Shown piece after piece: positions 8,588 through 19,045 of a stretch of DNA of 64,000 bases. Under the pieces are notes generated by a model. It was not told the DNA's origin and ran no database searches. It saw nothing but the letters and a program-made list of their open reading frames with translations. The stretch comes from Bacteroidales bacterium (GTDB lineage: Bacteria > Bacteroidota > Bacteroidia > Bacteroidales > UBA932). Within the stretch, counting starts at the first letter, position 1, and every line of letters begins with the position of its first letter. Location: the NCBI GenBank assembly GCA_017452265.1, contig JAFTMS010000031.1:62001-126000 (forward strand), read 5' to 3'. A program made the translations under genes and the position numbers.

Positions 8588-11500
8588 AGATGCTGTAGGT
8601 GACCTGCAGACGGCCCAGCTCTTCTATGAGCGGGGCTGTGACTGATATGCGGAATTTCCTTGAAAGGAATTCTATGTTCCAACCTTTTTCGGGGTCGTGG
8701 AGCAGCATGGTGAGAGGAACGTTGCCTTTGTTCTTCTTTATCAGTTTCACGAGCTTTTCACGGAATTCCGGCATGAGCATGGCTGTGGATATCTTTATGG
8801 TGAATCCCTTCACATAGGTGTCCGTGACGTTGCCCAGAAGCATGATCTTCTTGACTTTGTAGCCATATGGAGATGTCTTTCCCTGCGCCCTTTCCTCCGG
8901 CTTGATGTAGTATTTCTCCTCGATGTCTCCTTCTATGAATATGGCGCTGTGGAGCTGCATGTAGTTCATGAAGGCCTCATGGTCTTTGCCGAAAAGTGCA
9001 AGTTCGTAGCTTCCGCCGTAGTCTTCAATGACGGTCTTCGACCATGGACGTCCTGTCTTTGTGGTCATCTGCTGAGTAGCTGTGATGAATCCGGCGATAT
9101 AAGCCTTCTTCTTCTCCTTTCTGGCTTCGCAGTCCGAGACCATGGAATCCAGTTCACTTACCTGACATGTCGTAAAGTTCTCAAGTTCAAATGCATACTG
9201 GTCGAGTGGGTGCGATGAAAGGTACATTCCCACGAGTTCCTTCTCCTGCTTGAGCTTTTCAAGAACGTCTTCCTCGCCCACCATAGGCGGCACTTCCGGC
9301 CTTTCCGGCTTCAGTTCCTCGGCCTCTCCGAAGAGTGAGACGGAGCTTTCCATGCTGTCCTTCCTGTAGAGTTCACCGTATCTGAGCAATGTGTCTATGA
9401 ATGCATCTCCACCTTTGCACGGAAGCATGAACTGCTTTCGGCAGATGCCGAAGCTGTCGAATGCGCCTGCATGGAGCAGCGATTCAAACGCCTTCCTGTT
9501 CACGATTCCTGACATGCGCTCGACGAAGTCGAAGATGTCTGTAAATGCCCCGTTTTCCTCTCGTTCTGCGAGAATCGCCTTCACGATGTTGTCGCCGAAG
9601 CCCTTGATGCCTCCCAGACCGAATCGGATTTCGCCGTGCTTGTTGACCGTAAACCTTGAATCGGACTCGTTTATATCAGGATTCAGAACCTTGATGCCGT
9701 TCTTCTTGCAGTCGTCCATGATCTTCTTGATCTCGTCCATGTTGGAGAGGTTCTTGGTCAGGTTGGCCGCCTGGAATTCGGCAGGGTAGTGGGCCTTGAG
9801 CCAGCCCGTCTGGTAGCTCACCCATGCATAGCAGGTCGCGTGGGACTTGTTGAAGGCATATGCCGCGAACTTTTCCCAGTCTGCCCAGATCTTTTCAAGC
9901 ACGTCGGCAGGATGGCCGTTCTTCATTCCGCCTTCAAGGAAGAGGCCCTTGAGCGAATCCAGCACGTCCTTGAGCTTCTTACCCATGGCCTTACGCAGGG
10001 TGTCGGCCTGGCCTCGCGTGAAGTCAGCAAGCTTACGTGAAAGAAGCATCACCTGCTCCTGGTATACCGTGATTCCGTAGGTGTCCTGAAGTGTTTCCTC
10101 CATCTCCGGAAGGTCATATACGATAGGCTGTCTGCCCTGCTTGCGCTCAACGAAGTCCGGAATGTAGTCCATAGGGCCCGGACGGTAGAGGGCGTTCATG
10201 GCGATGAGGTCTTCGAATCTCGTCGGCTGGAGCTTTATGAGCCACTCCTTCATGCCCGGAGATTCGAACTGGAATACGCTCGTGGTGTCTCCACGGCTGT
10301 AGAGGGCGTATGTCTCGGGATCGTCGATCGGAATCTTCTCGATGTCGAATTCGATGCCGAAGCGCTTCTTGATGTTCGCCTGGCACTCCTTGATGATGGA
10401 GAGAGTACGCAGTCCGAGGAAGTCCATCTTGAGCATACCCACTTCCTCGATGTAGTGGCCGTCGTACTGGGACACCCACACCTCTTCGCCGGTAAGCTTG
10501 TCGTTGGCGATGGTGATAGGGATATACTCAGTGAGGTTTCCTCGTCCGATGATCATGGCGCAGGCGTGCACACCTGTTTGTCGGATGCATCCTTCGAGCT
10601 TTCCGGCATAGTCCAGCACCTCCTTCGTCTGCTCGTTGCCGTTCTCCACCTCGTCATGCAGTTCTCCGTATTTAAGACAGTTGGACAGCTTCGGCTTGAA
10701 CTCTTTCGTGACCTTCTTGCCGTCTTCCACGACGGTGGCCTCGAAAGGCTTGTCCGGAACGAGCTTCGTGAGCCTGTTGGATTCGTCGATGGACATGCGG
10801 CTCACTCGCGCGACGTCCTTTATGGCCGATTTTGCCGCCATTGTGCCGTACGTAATCACATGCGAGATATGGTCCTTGCCGTATTTTTCCTCAATATACT
10901 GGAACACGCGGTAGCGGCCGTCATCGTCGAAGTCGATGTCCACATCCGGCATGTTGATTCGGTCAGGATTCAGAAACCGCTCGAAGAGCAGGTCGTACTT
11001 GATAGGGTCGAGGTTGGTTATCTTGAGACAGTAGGCCACGGCGGAACCTGCTGCAGAACCACGCCCCGGGCCTACGGAAATGCCCTCTGAGCGTGCTGCG
11101 GCGATGAAGTCCTGCACGATGAGGAAGTAGTCCGGGAAGCCCATCTTGCATATGGTCTTGAGCTCGAAGTCTACACGCTCGGCCTGGACGTCGTTCAGCG
11201 TATCTCCGTATCTCCACTGCGCACCCTTGTATGTCAGATGGCAGAGATAGGCCACCGACTTGCAGAATTCGTCGCCACGGTAGTTCCCGTTCTTGTCGCA
11301 TCTGCCCTCGTCGATTATCTCCTTGTATTTCTCGAGATATGTGTCTATGTCCTCAAGGAATTCCTCCGGCAGGTCGAACTTCGGAAGAATCGGGTCCTTG
11401 TCTATCTTGTAGGACTGGATCTTGTCGGCCACCTCCATAGTGTTCTGCAGGGCTTCAGGATGCTCGTAGAAAAGGTCGAGCATCTCGTCCTCGCTCTTGA

Positions 11501-12260
11501 GATACTCCTGCTGGGTGTACCTCATTCGGTCGGGATCGTCCACATATGTGTTTGTGGTCAGGCATATGAGCCTGTCGTGAGCCGGGCCGTCCTCCTTGCG
11601 CACGAAATGCACGTCATTGGTGGCCACTATCTTGGTCCTGGTCTTCTCGGCAAGTTCATATATTCCTTTGTTCGCAACCAGCTGATGTTCATACACTTCC
11701 TGCGACTGTCCCGGCACCTGTGTCTTATGCAGCTGCACTTCAAGGTAGAAATCCTCACCGAACACCTTCTTGTGCCATTCTACGGCCTTTTCTGCCCCTT
11801 TCATGTCGCCGGCTATGATTGCCCTCGGAATCTCTCCTGCGATGCAGGCAGAGCAGCATACCAGTCCCTCGGAATATTTCTCTACAATCTCATGTGAAAC
11901 CCTCGGCTTGCCGTAGTACATCCCCTCGATATGCCCCGTCGAACATATCTTCATCAGGTTTCTGTAGCCGTCGTAATCCTTTGCCAGCAGGATGAGGTGG
12001 TAGTAGCTTCTGTGGCTCGTGTCCTTCAGGGTGTGGTCGTAATGTCTTGTCACGTACACCTCGCATCCGATGATAGGCTTTATCTCCGGATACTTCTTCG
12101 CCACCTTGAGGAACTCCTTCACACCATACATATTGCCGTGGTCAGTGATGGCCAAAGCCGGCATCCCGAGCTCCCTGGCCCTCTCAAAAAGGCCACCGAT
12201 CGAAGCCTGACCGTCAAGAATCGAATACTGCGTGTGAACATGAAGGTGAACGAAGGACAT
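8577..12260 (-). CDS. dnaE: DNA polymerase III subunit alpha
   Basis: Replicative polymerase, 1227 residues, a normal length. The order is an N-terminal PHP domain (HLHVHTQYSILDGQ, TDHGNMYG), a C-family polymerase core with GPGRGSAAGSAVAYCLK and the catalytic aspartates in MPDVDIDFDDDGR, fingers and helix-hairpin-helix region, then a C-terminal OB fold (TGRPWSKTVIEDYGG region). It would replicate DNA in the holoenzyme with the beta clamp. ATG 12260 is 30 bases from a full TTTG-N20-TATCTTTG promoter. No fault is seen in the frame. It is transcribed alone and converges on the phosphatase-family gene with an 11-base overlap. Confidence 0.97.
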   Translation of the reverse strand: MSFVHLHVHTQYSILDGQASIGGLFERARELGMPALAITDHGNMYGVKEFLKVAKKYPEIKPIIGCEVYVTRHYDHTLKDTSHRSYYHLILLAKDYDGYRNLMKICSTGHIEGMYYGKPRVSHEIVEKYSEGLVCCSACIAGEIPRAIIAGDMKGAEKAVEWHKKVFGEDFYLEVQLHKTQVPGQSQEVYEHQLVANKGIYELAEKTRTKIVATNDVHFVRKEDGPAHDRLICLTTNTYVDDPDRMRYTQQEYLKSEDEMLDLFYEHPEALQNTMEVADKIQSYKIDKDPILPKFDLPEEFLEDIDTYLEKYKEIIDEGRCDKNGNYRGDEFCKSVAYLCHLTYKGAQWRYGDTLNDVQAERVDFELKTICKMGFPDYFLIVQDFIAAARSEGISVGPGRGSAAGSAVAYCLKITNLDPIKYDLLFERFLNPDRINMPDVDIDFDDDGRYRVFQYIEEKYGKDHISHVITYGTMAAKSAIKDVARVSRMSIDESNRLTKLVPDKPFEATVVEDGKKVTKEFKPKLSNCLKYGELHDEVENGNEQTKEVLDYAGKLEGCIRQTGVHACAMIIGRGNLTEYIPITIANDKLTGEEVWVSQYDGHYIEEVGMLKMDFLGLRTLSIIKECQANIKKRFGIEFDIEKIPIDDPETYALYSRGDTTSVFQFESPGMKEWLIKLQPTRFEDLIAMNALYRPGPMDYIPDFVERKQGRQPIVYDLPEMEETLQDTYGITVYQEQVMLLSRKLADFTRGQADTLRKAMGKKLKDVLDSLKGLFLEGGMKNGHPADVLEKIWADWEKFAAYAFNKSHATCYAWVSYQTGWLKAHYPAEFQAANLTKNLSNMDEIKKIMDDCKKNGIKVLNPDINESDSRFTVNKHGEIRFGLGGIKGFGDNIVKAILAEREENGAFTDIFDFVERMSGIVNRKAFESLLHAGAFDSFGICRKQFMLPCKGGDAFIDTLLRYGELYRKDSMESSVSLFGEAEELKPERPEVPPMVGEEDVLEKLKQEKELVGMYLSSHPLDQYAFELENFTTCQVSELDSMVSDCEARKEKKKAYIAGFITATQQMTTKTGRPWSKTVIEDYGGSYELALFGKDHEAFMNYMQLHSAIFIEGDIEEKYYIKPEERAQGKTSPYGYKVKKIMLLGNVTDTYVKGFTIKISTAMLMPEFREKLVKLIKKNKGNVPLTMLLHDPEKGWNIEFLSRKFRISVTAPLIEELGRLQVTYSISKK

Positions 12261-12290
12261 ATTTCTCTGCTGTTAAAGTATAAAGGACAG

Positions 12291-12322
12291 CAAAGATACA
12301 TATTAGCATGATATGTATCAAA
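12291..12322 (-). promoter_or_regulatory. dnaE promoter with both -7 and -33 boxes
   Basis: On the minus strand TTTG (12322-12319) is followed after 20 bases by TATCTTTG (12298-12291). This spacing is the classic Bacteroidota vegetative promoter arrangement. The ATG is 30 bases downstream. Confidence 0.75.
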
Positions 12323-12340
12323 CAAACTTATCAACAAAAA

Positions 12341-12368
12341 ACAGAGCGATCAGTAAAGACCGCTCTGT
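12341..12368. terminator. Rho-independent terminator after secDF
   Basis: An 8-bp stem ACAGAGCG/CGCTCTGT with a 12-base loop. Runs of A and T on the two sides make it suitable for either strand. It ends secDF (minus strand) about 40 bases after the stop. Confidence 0.8.
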
Positions 12369-12408
12369 TTTCATTTCTTGTAACCACTTGGTTTTGAGAC
12401 CGTAGCGA

Positions 12409-15400
12409 TTATTTCTGCTCCTTCTTCGCAGCTGCCTTTGCCTCTGCCTTCTTCGTTACGTCGTACATGATCGGCGTTGCGATGAAGATTGATGCGTAGG
12501 TACCCACGATGATACCGAGGATGAGTGCTACTGCAAGACCTCTGATCACCTCACCGCCGAAGATTGCGATTGCAATCATGGTCACGAGAGTTGTGAGGGA
12601 GGTGTTCATTGTACGTGAGAGGGTGCTGTTGAGAGCCTCGTTCGTATTCTGACGGAAGTCTGACTTAGGATGAAGCTCCTTGTACTCACGGATACGGTCG
12701 AAGATCACCACGGTGTCGTTGATTGCGTAACCGATGATGGTAAGGATGGCTGCGATGAACGTCTGGTCTACGTCAAGGCTGAACGGAAGGATTCCCGAGA
12801 AGAGCGAGAAGAATCCGATCACGATGATTGCAGTGTGTGCAAGACCTGTGACACCACCGAGACCCCATGTCCAGCCCTTGAAGCGGATGGCGATGTATCC
12901 GAAGATCACGAGCAGAGCGAGAATGACAGCGAAGATTGCATCCCTTGTCATGTCGTTCGCGATGGTAGGGCCCACCTTGTCGGAGCTGATGATACCGTTA
13001 GGGTTCTCGAGGGTAGATGTGAACTCTGCAAGTGTGAGTTCCTCTGCATAGAAGCCCTTGAGAGCTTCATAGAGGATGCCTTCAACCTCTGTATCCACCT
13101 CAGTAGACTCCTCCTCGACCTTGTACTGGGTAGTGATCTTCATCTGACTTTCGCCACCGAACTGCTTCACTTCCACAGCGCCTTCGCCCTTTGCGGAGAA
13201 TGCCTCGGTTGCAGCCTCGCGGACATCTTCAGCAGTCACAGGCTGGTCGAACCTTACCACATATGTACGTCCACCGGTGAAGTCTACACCATAGGTGAAG
13301 CCCTTTGTGCAGATAGATACGATCGAGATCAGGATTACGAGACCTGAAGCGATGTACGCGATCTTCTTCTTGCCGAGGAAATCGATGTGTGTGTTCTGAA
13401 GGAAGTTCCTTGTGAGCTTGTTGTCGAATGTGATGTTCTTGCCCTTCACGATTCTGTCGTCGAAGATCAGCCTTGAAATGAAGATCGATGTGAGGACAGA
13501 TGTGATGATACCGATGATGAGGGTCGTTGCGAATCCCTGTACCGGACCTGAACCGAAGATGAAGAGCACGATACCTGTGAGGAGGGTCGTGATCTGACCG
13601 TCGATGATTGCCGAGTATGCGTTGGAGTAACCGTCTGCGACAGCCTTTCCGAGGCCCTTGCCTGCGCGGAGCTCTTCCTTGATACGCTCATAGATGATGA
13701 CGTTGGCATCCACTGCCATACCGAGTGTGAGGACGAGACCTGCGATACCAGGGAGGGTGAGGACTGCACCGAACGACACGAGGGTACCGAAGAGCAGTAT
13801 CACATTGCAGAGAAGTGCGATGTCAGCCACAAGACCGGCACCCTGATAGAAGAGCACCATGTAGATGAGCACGAGCAGGAACGCGATGATGAATGAGATG
13901 AGACCCGCGTTGATGGACTCTGCTCCGAGTGACGGACCTACCACCTGCTCCTGGATGATTGTTGCCGGTGCTGGAAGCTTACCAGACTTGAGGACGTTTG
14001 CAAGGTCTTCAGCCTCTTCGATAGTGAAGTTACCTGTGATCTGCGAGCTTCCTCCTGAAATCTCGTTCTGTACCGTAGGGTATGAATACACCATGCCGTC
14101 GAGGACGATGGCGATCTGCTTTCCGATGTTGTCCTTTGTCATTCTTGCCCAGGTGTTTGCACCTTCCGCATTCATTGACATGGACACTTCAGGACTACCG
14201 TTGGTGTTGCCGTACTGTACACGTGCGTCTGTCACGGCACCACCGTCGAGGGTCGCCTTGCCGTCACGTGAAGTTGATTTGATAGCAACGAGCTCGAAGA
14301 TGTTGCCGCTCGGATCCATTGCGGAAGCCTTCACTGTCCACATAGGACGGAATTCAGGCGGGAAGAGTGCCTTGATCTGCGGCATTGCGAGATACTTGTT
14401 GACCTTCGCTGTGTCCGCGTAGCTTGCATAACCTATGCAGGCATGTCCCCTTGCGCCTGATGGCTGGAGCACTGAGAAGAGTGGATTCTGCTTTGCGAAT
14501 GCTGCCTGTGCGGCTGCATCGTTCTCGTTCTGCTGGAGTTCCTGTGCGAGGAGCGTGTCGCTTTCTGCAACCGGAGCGGCGTCTGCAACGACAGCCTCGT
14601 CAGTGTCTGCGAGAAGCTGTGCGAGAGTAGAGTTCGCCTCTACGAGATAGTTTTCCACCTCAGCGTTGTCGTATGTTGCCCAGAATTCGAGTGATGCAGT
14701 TCCCTGAAGAAGCTTTCTCACACGCTCAGGCTCCTTTACGCCCGGAAGCTCCACGAGGATACGTCCGCTGTTGCCGAGTTTCTGGATGTTAGGCTGGGTC
14801 ACACCGAAACGGTCGATACGGTTACGGAGCACGTTGAATGAGTTCGATATTGCGCTCTCGGCCTCACTCCTGATCACCTCGATGACCAGCTCGTCTGTTG
14901 CCTCGGCAGAAATCTTGTCCCTCAATTCATATGTCGAGAAAATCCGTGCGAGCGGCATGCCGCCTGCAGTCTCTTCCCATGCCTCTGCGAAGAGGGTGAT
15001 GAAGTCCTGACGTGAATTCACGCTGCGCTCCTGAGCAAGGGCGAGTGCCTGATTGAACTCCGGTACGTCGGCATTGTTGCCGGCAAGAGCTCTGACGAGA
15101 TCCTTGAGCTGCACCTGAAGCATGACGTTCATACCGCCCTTCAAGTCGAGACCGAGGTTGATTGCCTTTGCCTTTACGTCCTTGTACGTGTATCCGAGGT
15201 AAATCTTCTCGGATGAGATTGAATCAAGATACCATCTGTTCTCGTCTTTTCTGATAGAGTCAAGATAGAAGGCCTTGTCTGCTTCCGCTACCTTGGCGAA
15301 AGCTGCTGTCTGCTCTGCGGCAATGGCTTTCGCCTCTGCATACTTCTCCGCCTTGTTCTCCTGGATCTGTGTCACGAGAGTGAACGATAGCTGCCAGAGA

Positions 15401-15453
15401 GACGCAAGAAGAAGCAGGATTGCCACAAATCTGATTGCACCTTTACTTTGCAT
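12409..15453 (-). CDS. secDF: Fused protein translocase subunits SecD-SecF
   Basis: Inner-membrane accessory proteins that use the proton gradient to help Sec export. At 1014 residues both halves are in one chain, as is usual in Bacteroidota. The N-terminal segment carries the first membrane helix and the SecD periplasmic region (GLDLKGGMNVMLQV). A membrane block has the SecD motif TLGMAVDANVIIYERI. The SecF half starts near FLGKKKIAYIASG, with GVDFTGGRTY and the motif IGYAINDTVVIFDRIREY. A Lys/Ala-rich tail ends the protein. ATG 15453 lies 86 bases below a TAAATTTG box, and a terminator follows the gene. Confidence 0.96.
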   Translation of the reverse strand: MQSKGAIRFVAILLLLASLWQLSFTLVTQIQENKAEKYAEAKAIAAEQTAAFAKVAEADKAFYLDSIRKDENRWYLDSISSEKIYLGYTYKDVKAKAINLGLDLKGGMNVMLQVQLKDLVRALAGNNADVPEFNQALALAQERSVNSRQDFITLFAEAWEETAGGMPLARIFSTYELRDKISAEATDELVIEVIRSEAESAISNSFNVLRNRIDRFGVTQPNIQKLGNSGRILVELPGVKEPERVRKLLQGTASLEFWATYDNAEVENYLVEANSTLAQLLADTDEAVVADAAPVAESDTLLAQELQQNENDAAAQAAFAKQNPLFSVLQPSGARGHACIGYASYADTAKVNKYLAMPQIKALFPPEFRPMWTVKASAMDPSGNIFELVAIKSTSRDGKATLDGGAVTDARVQYGNTNGSPEVSMSMNAEGANTWARMTKDNIGKQIAIVLDGMVYSYPTVQNEISGGSSQITGNFTIEEAEDLANVLKSGKLPAPATIIQEQVVGPSLGAESINAGLISFIIAFLLVLIYMVLFYQGAGLVADIALLCNVILLFGTLVSFGAVLTLPGIAGLVLTLGMAVDANVIIYERIKEELRAGKGLGKAVADGYSNAYSAIIDGQITTLLTGIVLFIFGSGPVQGFATTLIIGIITSVLTSIFISRLIFDDRIVKGKNITFDNKLTRNFLQNTHIDFLGKKKIAYIASGLVILISIVSICTKGFTYGVDFTGGRTYVVRFDQPVTAEDVREAATEAFSAKGEGAVEVKQFGGESQMKITTQYKVEEESTEVDTEVEGILYEALKGFYAEELTLAEFTSTLENPNGIISSDKVGPTIANDMTRDAIFAVILALLVIFGYIAIRFKGWTWGLGGVTGLAHTAIIVIGFFSLFSGILPFSLDVDQTFIAAILTIIGYAINDTVVIFDRIREYKELHPKSDFRQNTNEALNSTLSRTMNTSLTTLVTMIAIAIFGGEVIRGLAVALILGIIVGTYASIFIATPIMYDVTKKAEAKAAAKKEQK

Positions 15454-15539
15454 AATAATGTATTGTTTTTAATGATTTTGTATGCGTTATTCAGGGATAG
15501 TATGGAAATTGCATTCCATACCATCCGCAAAATAGGGCA

Positions 15540-15547
15540 CAAATTTA
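15540..15547 (-). promoter_or_regulatory. Possible secDF promoter -7 box
   Basis: The minus strand reads TAAATTTG. The secDF ATG is 86 bases downstream, so a leader of that length is predicted. Confidence 0.4.
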
Positions 15548-15587
15548 CGATTTTTTTCTTATAAATGAAGATTCTGTAAATATTTCT

Positions 15588-15595
15588 TATTTTTG
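15588..15595 (+). promoter_or_regulatory. Promoter -7 box for the PD40/SPOR gene
   Basis: TATTTTTG fits TAnnTTTG. Its predicted transcription start near 15600 is the reason ATG 15624 is preferred over TTG 15606 or GTG 15612. Confidence 0.5.
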
Positions 15596-15623
15596 TGGGC
15601 TGAAATTGAGCGTGAACAAAACG

Positions 15624-17525
15624 ATGCGAAGGGTAGAATACGTCCTTTATATGATTTTAATGGTGTTGTCGGTGTCCGGCGTGCAGCAGATGAGCGCGCA
15701 GACGGCCGATGCGGACAGTCTTGTGCGTCTGGGGGACAGTCTCAGGGAGCGCTATCGCTTCGAGGAGTCCGTCAGTGCGTACATGGACGCCATGGGCATG
15801 GAGACGGATTCCCTTCGCAGGTCTGCCATAGAGGACAGGGTCAGCCTCTCCGAGAACGGAATTGCTCTGTCGGAACTGGTATACAAGCCGGTTGTCATCG
15901 AGCGCCACAAGTTCTCCATCGACGACTTCTTCCTTTATTATCCTTTGCGCGACAGCAGCTGGAGGGCTGTCCCGAACCAGCTGGACACCGCCTCGTTCCA
16001 TCCTTTGGCCAAGGCCATGTACGTGAAAGACGACGATGACGTAATATATTACAGCGCGGAGGATTCCGAGGGCGTGAGGAACATCTACAAGACGGAGCTT
16101 CAGGAAGACGGCATATGGTCCCTTCCGTCCCTTCTCAATGAACAGATGACCTCGACAAATGACGAGATATATCCTCTTGTCTCGGCGGACGGCAACTCCA
16201 TGTACTTTTCCTCTGCCGGACTTTACGGTGTGGGCGGGTATGATATATATGTGTCCGTCAGGGACGAGGAGACGGGCGACTGGAGCGAGCCTTCGAACCT
16301 CGGCTTCCCGTATTCTTCCCCGGCGGACGACTTCCTCTTCCTCGACACGGAGGACGGGGTCTACACCATTTTTGCGTCAAACAGGGACTGCTCTCCGGAC
16401 AGTGTGTGGGTGTATGTCCTTGAATATGAGACCATGCCCGTCAGAAAGGAGATAAGCGACCCTGACGAACTTCTGGAACTTTCGCATCTTTATCCTTCCG
16501 CCATGCTTCAGAGGATGGAGGAGTCTTCACATGTGCCGGCGGCTTCTGAGTCGGACAATCCGGACACCCAGCGCTATATGGAGCTGTCGTCAGACATACG
16601 TGACCTTCAGGATTCGCTATACCTTTATGATACCCTGTTGGCGGATGGCCGCGAGAGACTTGCCATGAGTACAAGCAATGAGGAGCAGAGTGCGGTCATG
16701 GCGGATCTCCAGAAGCTGGAAATCAGGCTTTTTGAAATCCGCAGGCAGCTTGAGGAGGCTTCCGCACAGATGGAGCAGCTGAACAACGATTTCTTCAACA
16801 GCGGAGTCATCATCGACTACGACACTCTCCTTGAGGAGGCGGAGCGCGAGGTCGTCGGCGAGGCCACGAGCTATGTGTTTGCGAAGATGAGCATGGGGAC
16901 GCCGCTGGAAATGACGATTGCAGATCCGCCTCCGACATTCGACTATTCGTTCAAGGTTCTTCCTGAAGGTCAGTTTGCCGAGGATAACACCATTCCGCCG
17001 GGCGTGGTGTACCAGATACAGATATTCAACAGGTCGACTCCGGCTGCCGTCAAGGATCTCAGAGGACTCAGCCCTGTGTTCGAAGTGCGTCCGTCGAACG
17101 GTTCCTACACATACAGGGTCGGTCTGTTCAGTTCGTATAACGACGTCCTTTCGAGTCTCAACACCGTCAAGAAGGCCGGCTTCCGCACGGCTTATATCGT
17201 CGCATACATAGACGGACAGGAGGTGAAGGTATCTGCGGCAAGGGCAAAGGAGGCGGAAATCCAGAAGGCAAGGGAGGAAATGTCTTATCTTTATGAGGTG
17301 AGGGTGTATCCGGCCGGTGGAGAGATGGATCCGGTGATGCTGGAGGGTCTGGTGCAGCAGTCTTCCGGAAAGGACGTCGCACGTTCGGAGGATGAGGAAG
17401 GTCGGGCCATGTATGTCGTAGGGCCGTACACTGAGCACGCGGCGGCACAGGCTCTTGCGGATTTTGCCGGAGCTATGGGCATGGGAGAGGTCGTGCTTCA
17501 TAAAATGCCGAAAACTTTGGACTGA
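15624..17525 (+). CDS. Exported PD40-repeat protein with coiled coil and C-terminal SPOR-like domain
   Basis: About 633 residues from ATG 15624; the upstream TTG and GTG codons are too close to the promoter box. A signal-like hydrophobic stretch (YMILMVLSVSGVQQMSAQ) is followed by a short TPR-like helix pair. Beta-propeller repeats of the PD40 type come next (DEIYPLVSADGNSMYFSS, GGYDIYVSVRDE). A coiled coil spans about residues 315-395. The region YQIQIFNRSTPAAVKDLRG to KKAGFRTAYIVAYIDGQ resembles a SPOR domain, with a second similar part near the end. It is probably periplasmic and tied to the cell envelope or peptidoglycan. No specific name can be given. Confidence 0.72.
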   Translation: MRRVEYVLYMILMVLSVSGVQQMSAQTADADSLVRLGDSLRERYRFEESVSAYMDAMGMETDSLRRSAIEDRVSLSENGIALSELVYKPVVIERHKFSIDDFFLYYPLRDSSWRAVPNQLDTASFHPLAKAMYVKDDDDVIYYSAEDSEGVRNIYKTELQEDGIWSLPSLLNEQMTSTNDEIYPLVSADGNSMYFSSAGLYGVGGYDIYVSVRDEETGDWSEPSNLGFPYSSPADDFLFLDTEDGVYTIFASNRDCSPDSVWVYVLEYETMPVRKEISDPDELLELSHLYPSAMLQRMEESSHVPAASESDNPDTQRYMELSSDIRDLQDSLYLYDTLLADGRERLAMSTSNEEQSAVMADLQKLEIRLFEIRRQLEEASAQMEQLNNDFFNSGVIIDYDTLLEEAEREVVGEATSYVFAKMSMGTPLEMTIADPPPTFDYSFKVLPEGQFAEDNTIPPGVVYQIQIFNRSTPAAVKDLRGLSPVFEVRPSNGSYTYRVGLFSSYNDVLSSLNTVKKAGFRTAYIVAYIDGQEVKVSAARAKEAEIQKAREEMSYLYEVRVYPAGGEMDPVMLEGLVQQSSGKDVARSEDEEGRAMYVVGPYTEHAAAQALADFAGAMGMGEVVLHKMPKTLD

Positions 17526-17552
17526 TTTCTTCCGTAAATTGATATAAATGAC

Positions 17553-17560
17553 TATATTTG
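17553..17560 (+). promoter_or_regulatory. -7 box abutting the nfeD start codon
   Basis: TATATTTG matches TAnnTTTG but ends only 4 bases before the ATG of the NfeD gene. A transcript from here would be leaderless or nearly so. Confidence 0.45.
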
Positions 17561-17564
17561 TCGA

Positions 17565-18035
17565 ATGGGATTCATTATAACACTTATTCTCGTAGGGCTG
17601 ATTCTGGTTCTTGCGGAAATTCTGATCATTCCGGGTGTCGGTATCGCCGGCATCCTTGGCCTGCTTTCTATGGGCGGCTCCTGCTTCTATGCTTTCCATG
17701 AGATGGGAAACACGGCAGGTGCGATTGTCACGGCAGTGAATGCGGTTCTGCTGGTCGCTCTCGTTGTGTGGGTTCTCCGGGCAAAGACATGGAAGAGGAT
17801 GGCCTTGGATACGAACATAGATTCCAAGGCTGTAGATTCTGGAGAAGAGGCTCTCGTCGTGGGAGACCGGGGCCGGACGGTCACAAGGCTCGCACCTATG
17901 GGAACCGTGCGTTTCGGAAACAGGACGTTCGAGGCCAAGGCGCTTGAGGGCATGATCGATCAGGAGACAGAGGTGGAGATCGTGCTCATGGAGGACAATA
18001 GAATATATGTGAGGCCGTTTACACAAGACTATTAA
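17565..18035 (+). CDS. NfeD-family membrane protein
   Basis: A 156-residue partner of flotillin-like proteins. Three closely spaced hydrophobic helices fill residues 1-75 ([45 protein letters not shown]). A soluble C-terminal OB-fold domain of the NfeD type follows, with [19 protein letters not shown] and the end motif [15 protein letters not shown]. It is the short form, without the serine protease domain. It lies 13 bases upstream of floA, the standard nfeD-floA pairing, so both probably act at membrane microdomains. Confidence 0.9.
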   Translation: MGFIITLILVGLILVLAEILIIPGVGIAGILGLLSMGGSCFYAFHEMGNTAGAIVTAVNAVLLVALVVWVLRAKTWKRMALDTNIDSKAVDSGEEALVVGDRGRTVTRLAPMGTVRFGNRTFEAKALEGMIDQETEVEIVLMEDNRIYVRPFTQDY

Positions 18036-18048
18036 ACCAAATGATATT

Positions 18049-19002
18049 ATGAACGCTATGCTTATCGTATGGATTGCCGTGGCCATTGTCGGCCTCGTGA
18101 TCTTCCTCTGGTTCTTCCCTGTGACCCTCTGGTTCCAGGCGCTGATTTCCGGAGTCCGCATCAACCTGTTCCAGCTTGTTCTCATGCGCTGGAGAGGAGT
18201 TTCTCCGAACACCATCGTCATGGCCATGGTGACAGGTACTAAAGCCGGCCTTACACTCAATGCAAACGAACTTGAGGCACACTATCTTGCCAAGGGACAT
18301 GTTCCTAAGGTCGTGAATGCTTTGATTTCTGCTGACAAAGCCAACATCTCACTCAACTTCAAGATGGCGGCTGCAATCGACCTAGCAGGTCGTGATGTCT
18401 TTGAGGCAGTGCAGATGTCGGTGAACCCTAAGGTCATCAATACTCCTCCTGTGACGGCAGTTGCAAAGGATGGTATCCAGCTCATTGCCAAGGCTCGTGT
18501 CACGGTGCGTGCAAACATCAAGCAGCTCGTCGGAGGTGCCGGTGAAGAGACTGTTCTCGCACGAGTAGGCGAGGGTATCGTGTCTTCGATCGGTTCGGCG
18601 GAAAGCCACAAGTCTGTGCTTGAGAATCCTGACAGCATTTCGAAAGTCGTTCTGAGCAAGGGTCTTGATGCAGGAACTGCCTTTGAGATTCTTTCAATCG
18701 ACATTGCCGACATCGACATAGGAAAGAATATCGGTGCAGTGCTTCAGATGGACCAGGCGGAAGCCGACAAGAACATCGCCCAGGCCCGCGCAGAGGAACG
18801 TCGTGCAATGGCGGTTGCCCTGGAGCAGGAAATGAAGGCGAAGGCGCAGGAGGCCCGTGCCCGCGTGATCGAAGCAGAGGCAGAAGTGCCGCTCGCAATG
18901 GCGGAAGCCTTCCGCAACGGACATCTCGGCATCATGGACTACTACCGTATGAAGAACATGCAGGCAGATACCGAAATGCGCGAAAACATCGCCAAGCAGT
19001 AA
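18049..19002 (+). CDS. floA: Flotillin-like protein FloA
   Basis: A 317-residue SPFH/band 7 scaffold of the UPF0365 (FloA/YqfA) family. One N-terminal membrane hairpin or helix ([20 protein letters not shown]) is followed by a conserved FloA segment ([19 protein letters not shown]) and the SPFH domain ([30 protein letters not shown]). A long Ala/Glu-rich coiled coil (about 235-290) with [12 protein letters not shown] drives oligomerisation. It would organise membrane microdomains. It follows nfeD in the same operon. Its transcript may end at the hairpin at 19046-19079. Confidence 0.95.
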   Translation: MNAMLIVWIAVAIVGLVIFLWFFPVTLWFQALISGVRINLFQLVLMRWRGVSPNTIVMAMVTGTKAGLTLNANELEAHYLAKGHVPKVVNALISADKANISLNFKMAAAIDLAGRDVFEAVQMSVNPKVINTPPVTAVAKDGIQLIAKARVTVRANIKQLVGGAGEETVLARVGEGIVSSIGSAESHKSVLENPDSISKVVLSKGLDAGTAFEILSIDIADIDIGKNIGAVLQMDQAEADKNIAQARAEERRAMAVALEQEMKAKAQEARARVIEAEAEVPLAMAEAFRNGHLGIMDYYRMKNMQADTEMRENIAKQ

Positions 19003-19045
19003 TTCTGCCCGTGCACCCAACAGCTTGAATAGCAGTATTTTATAT

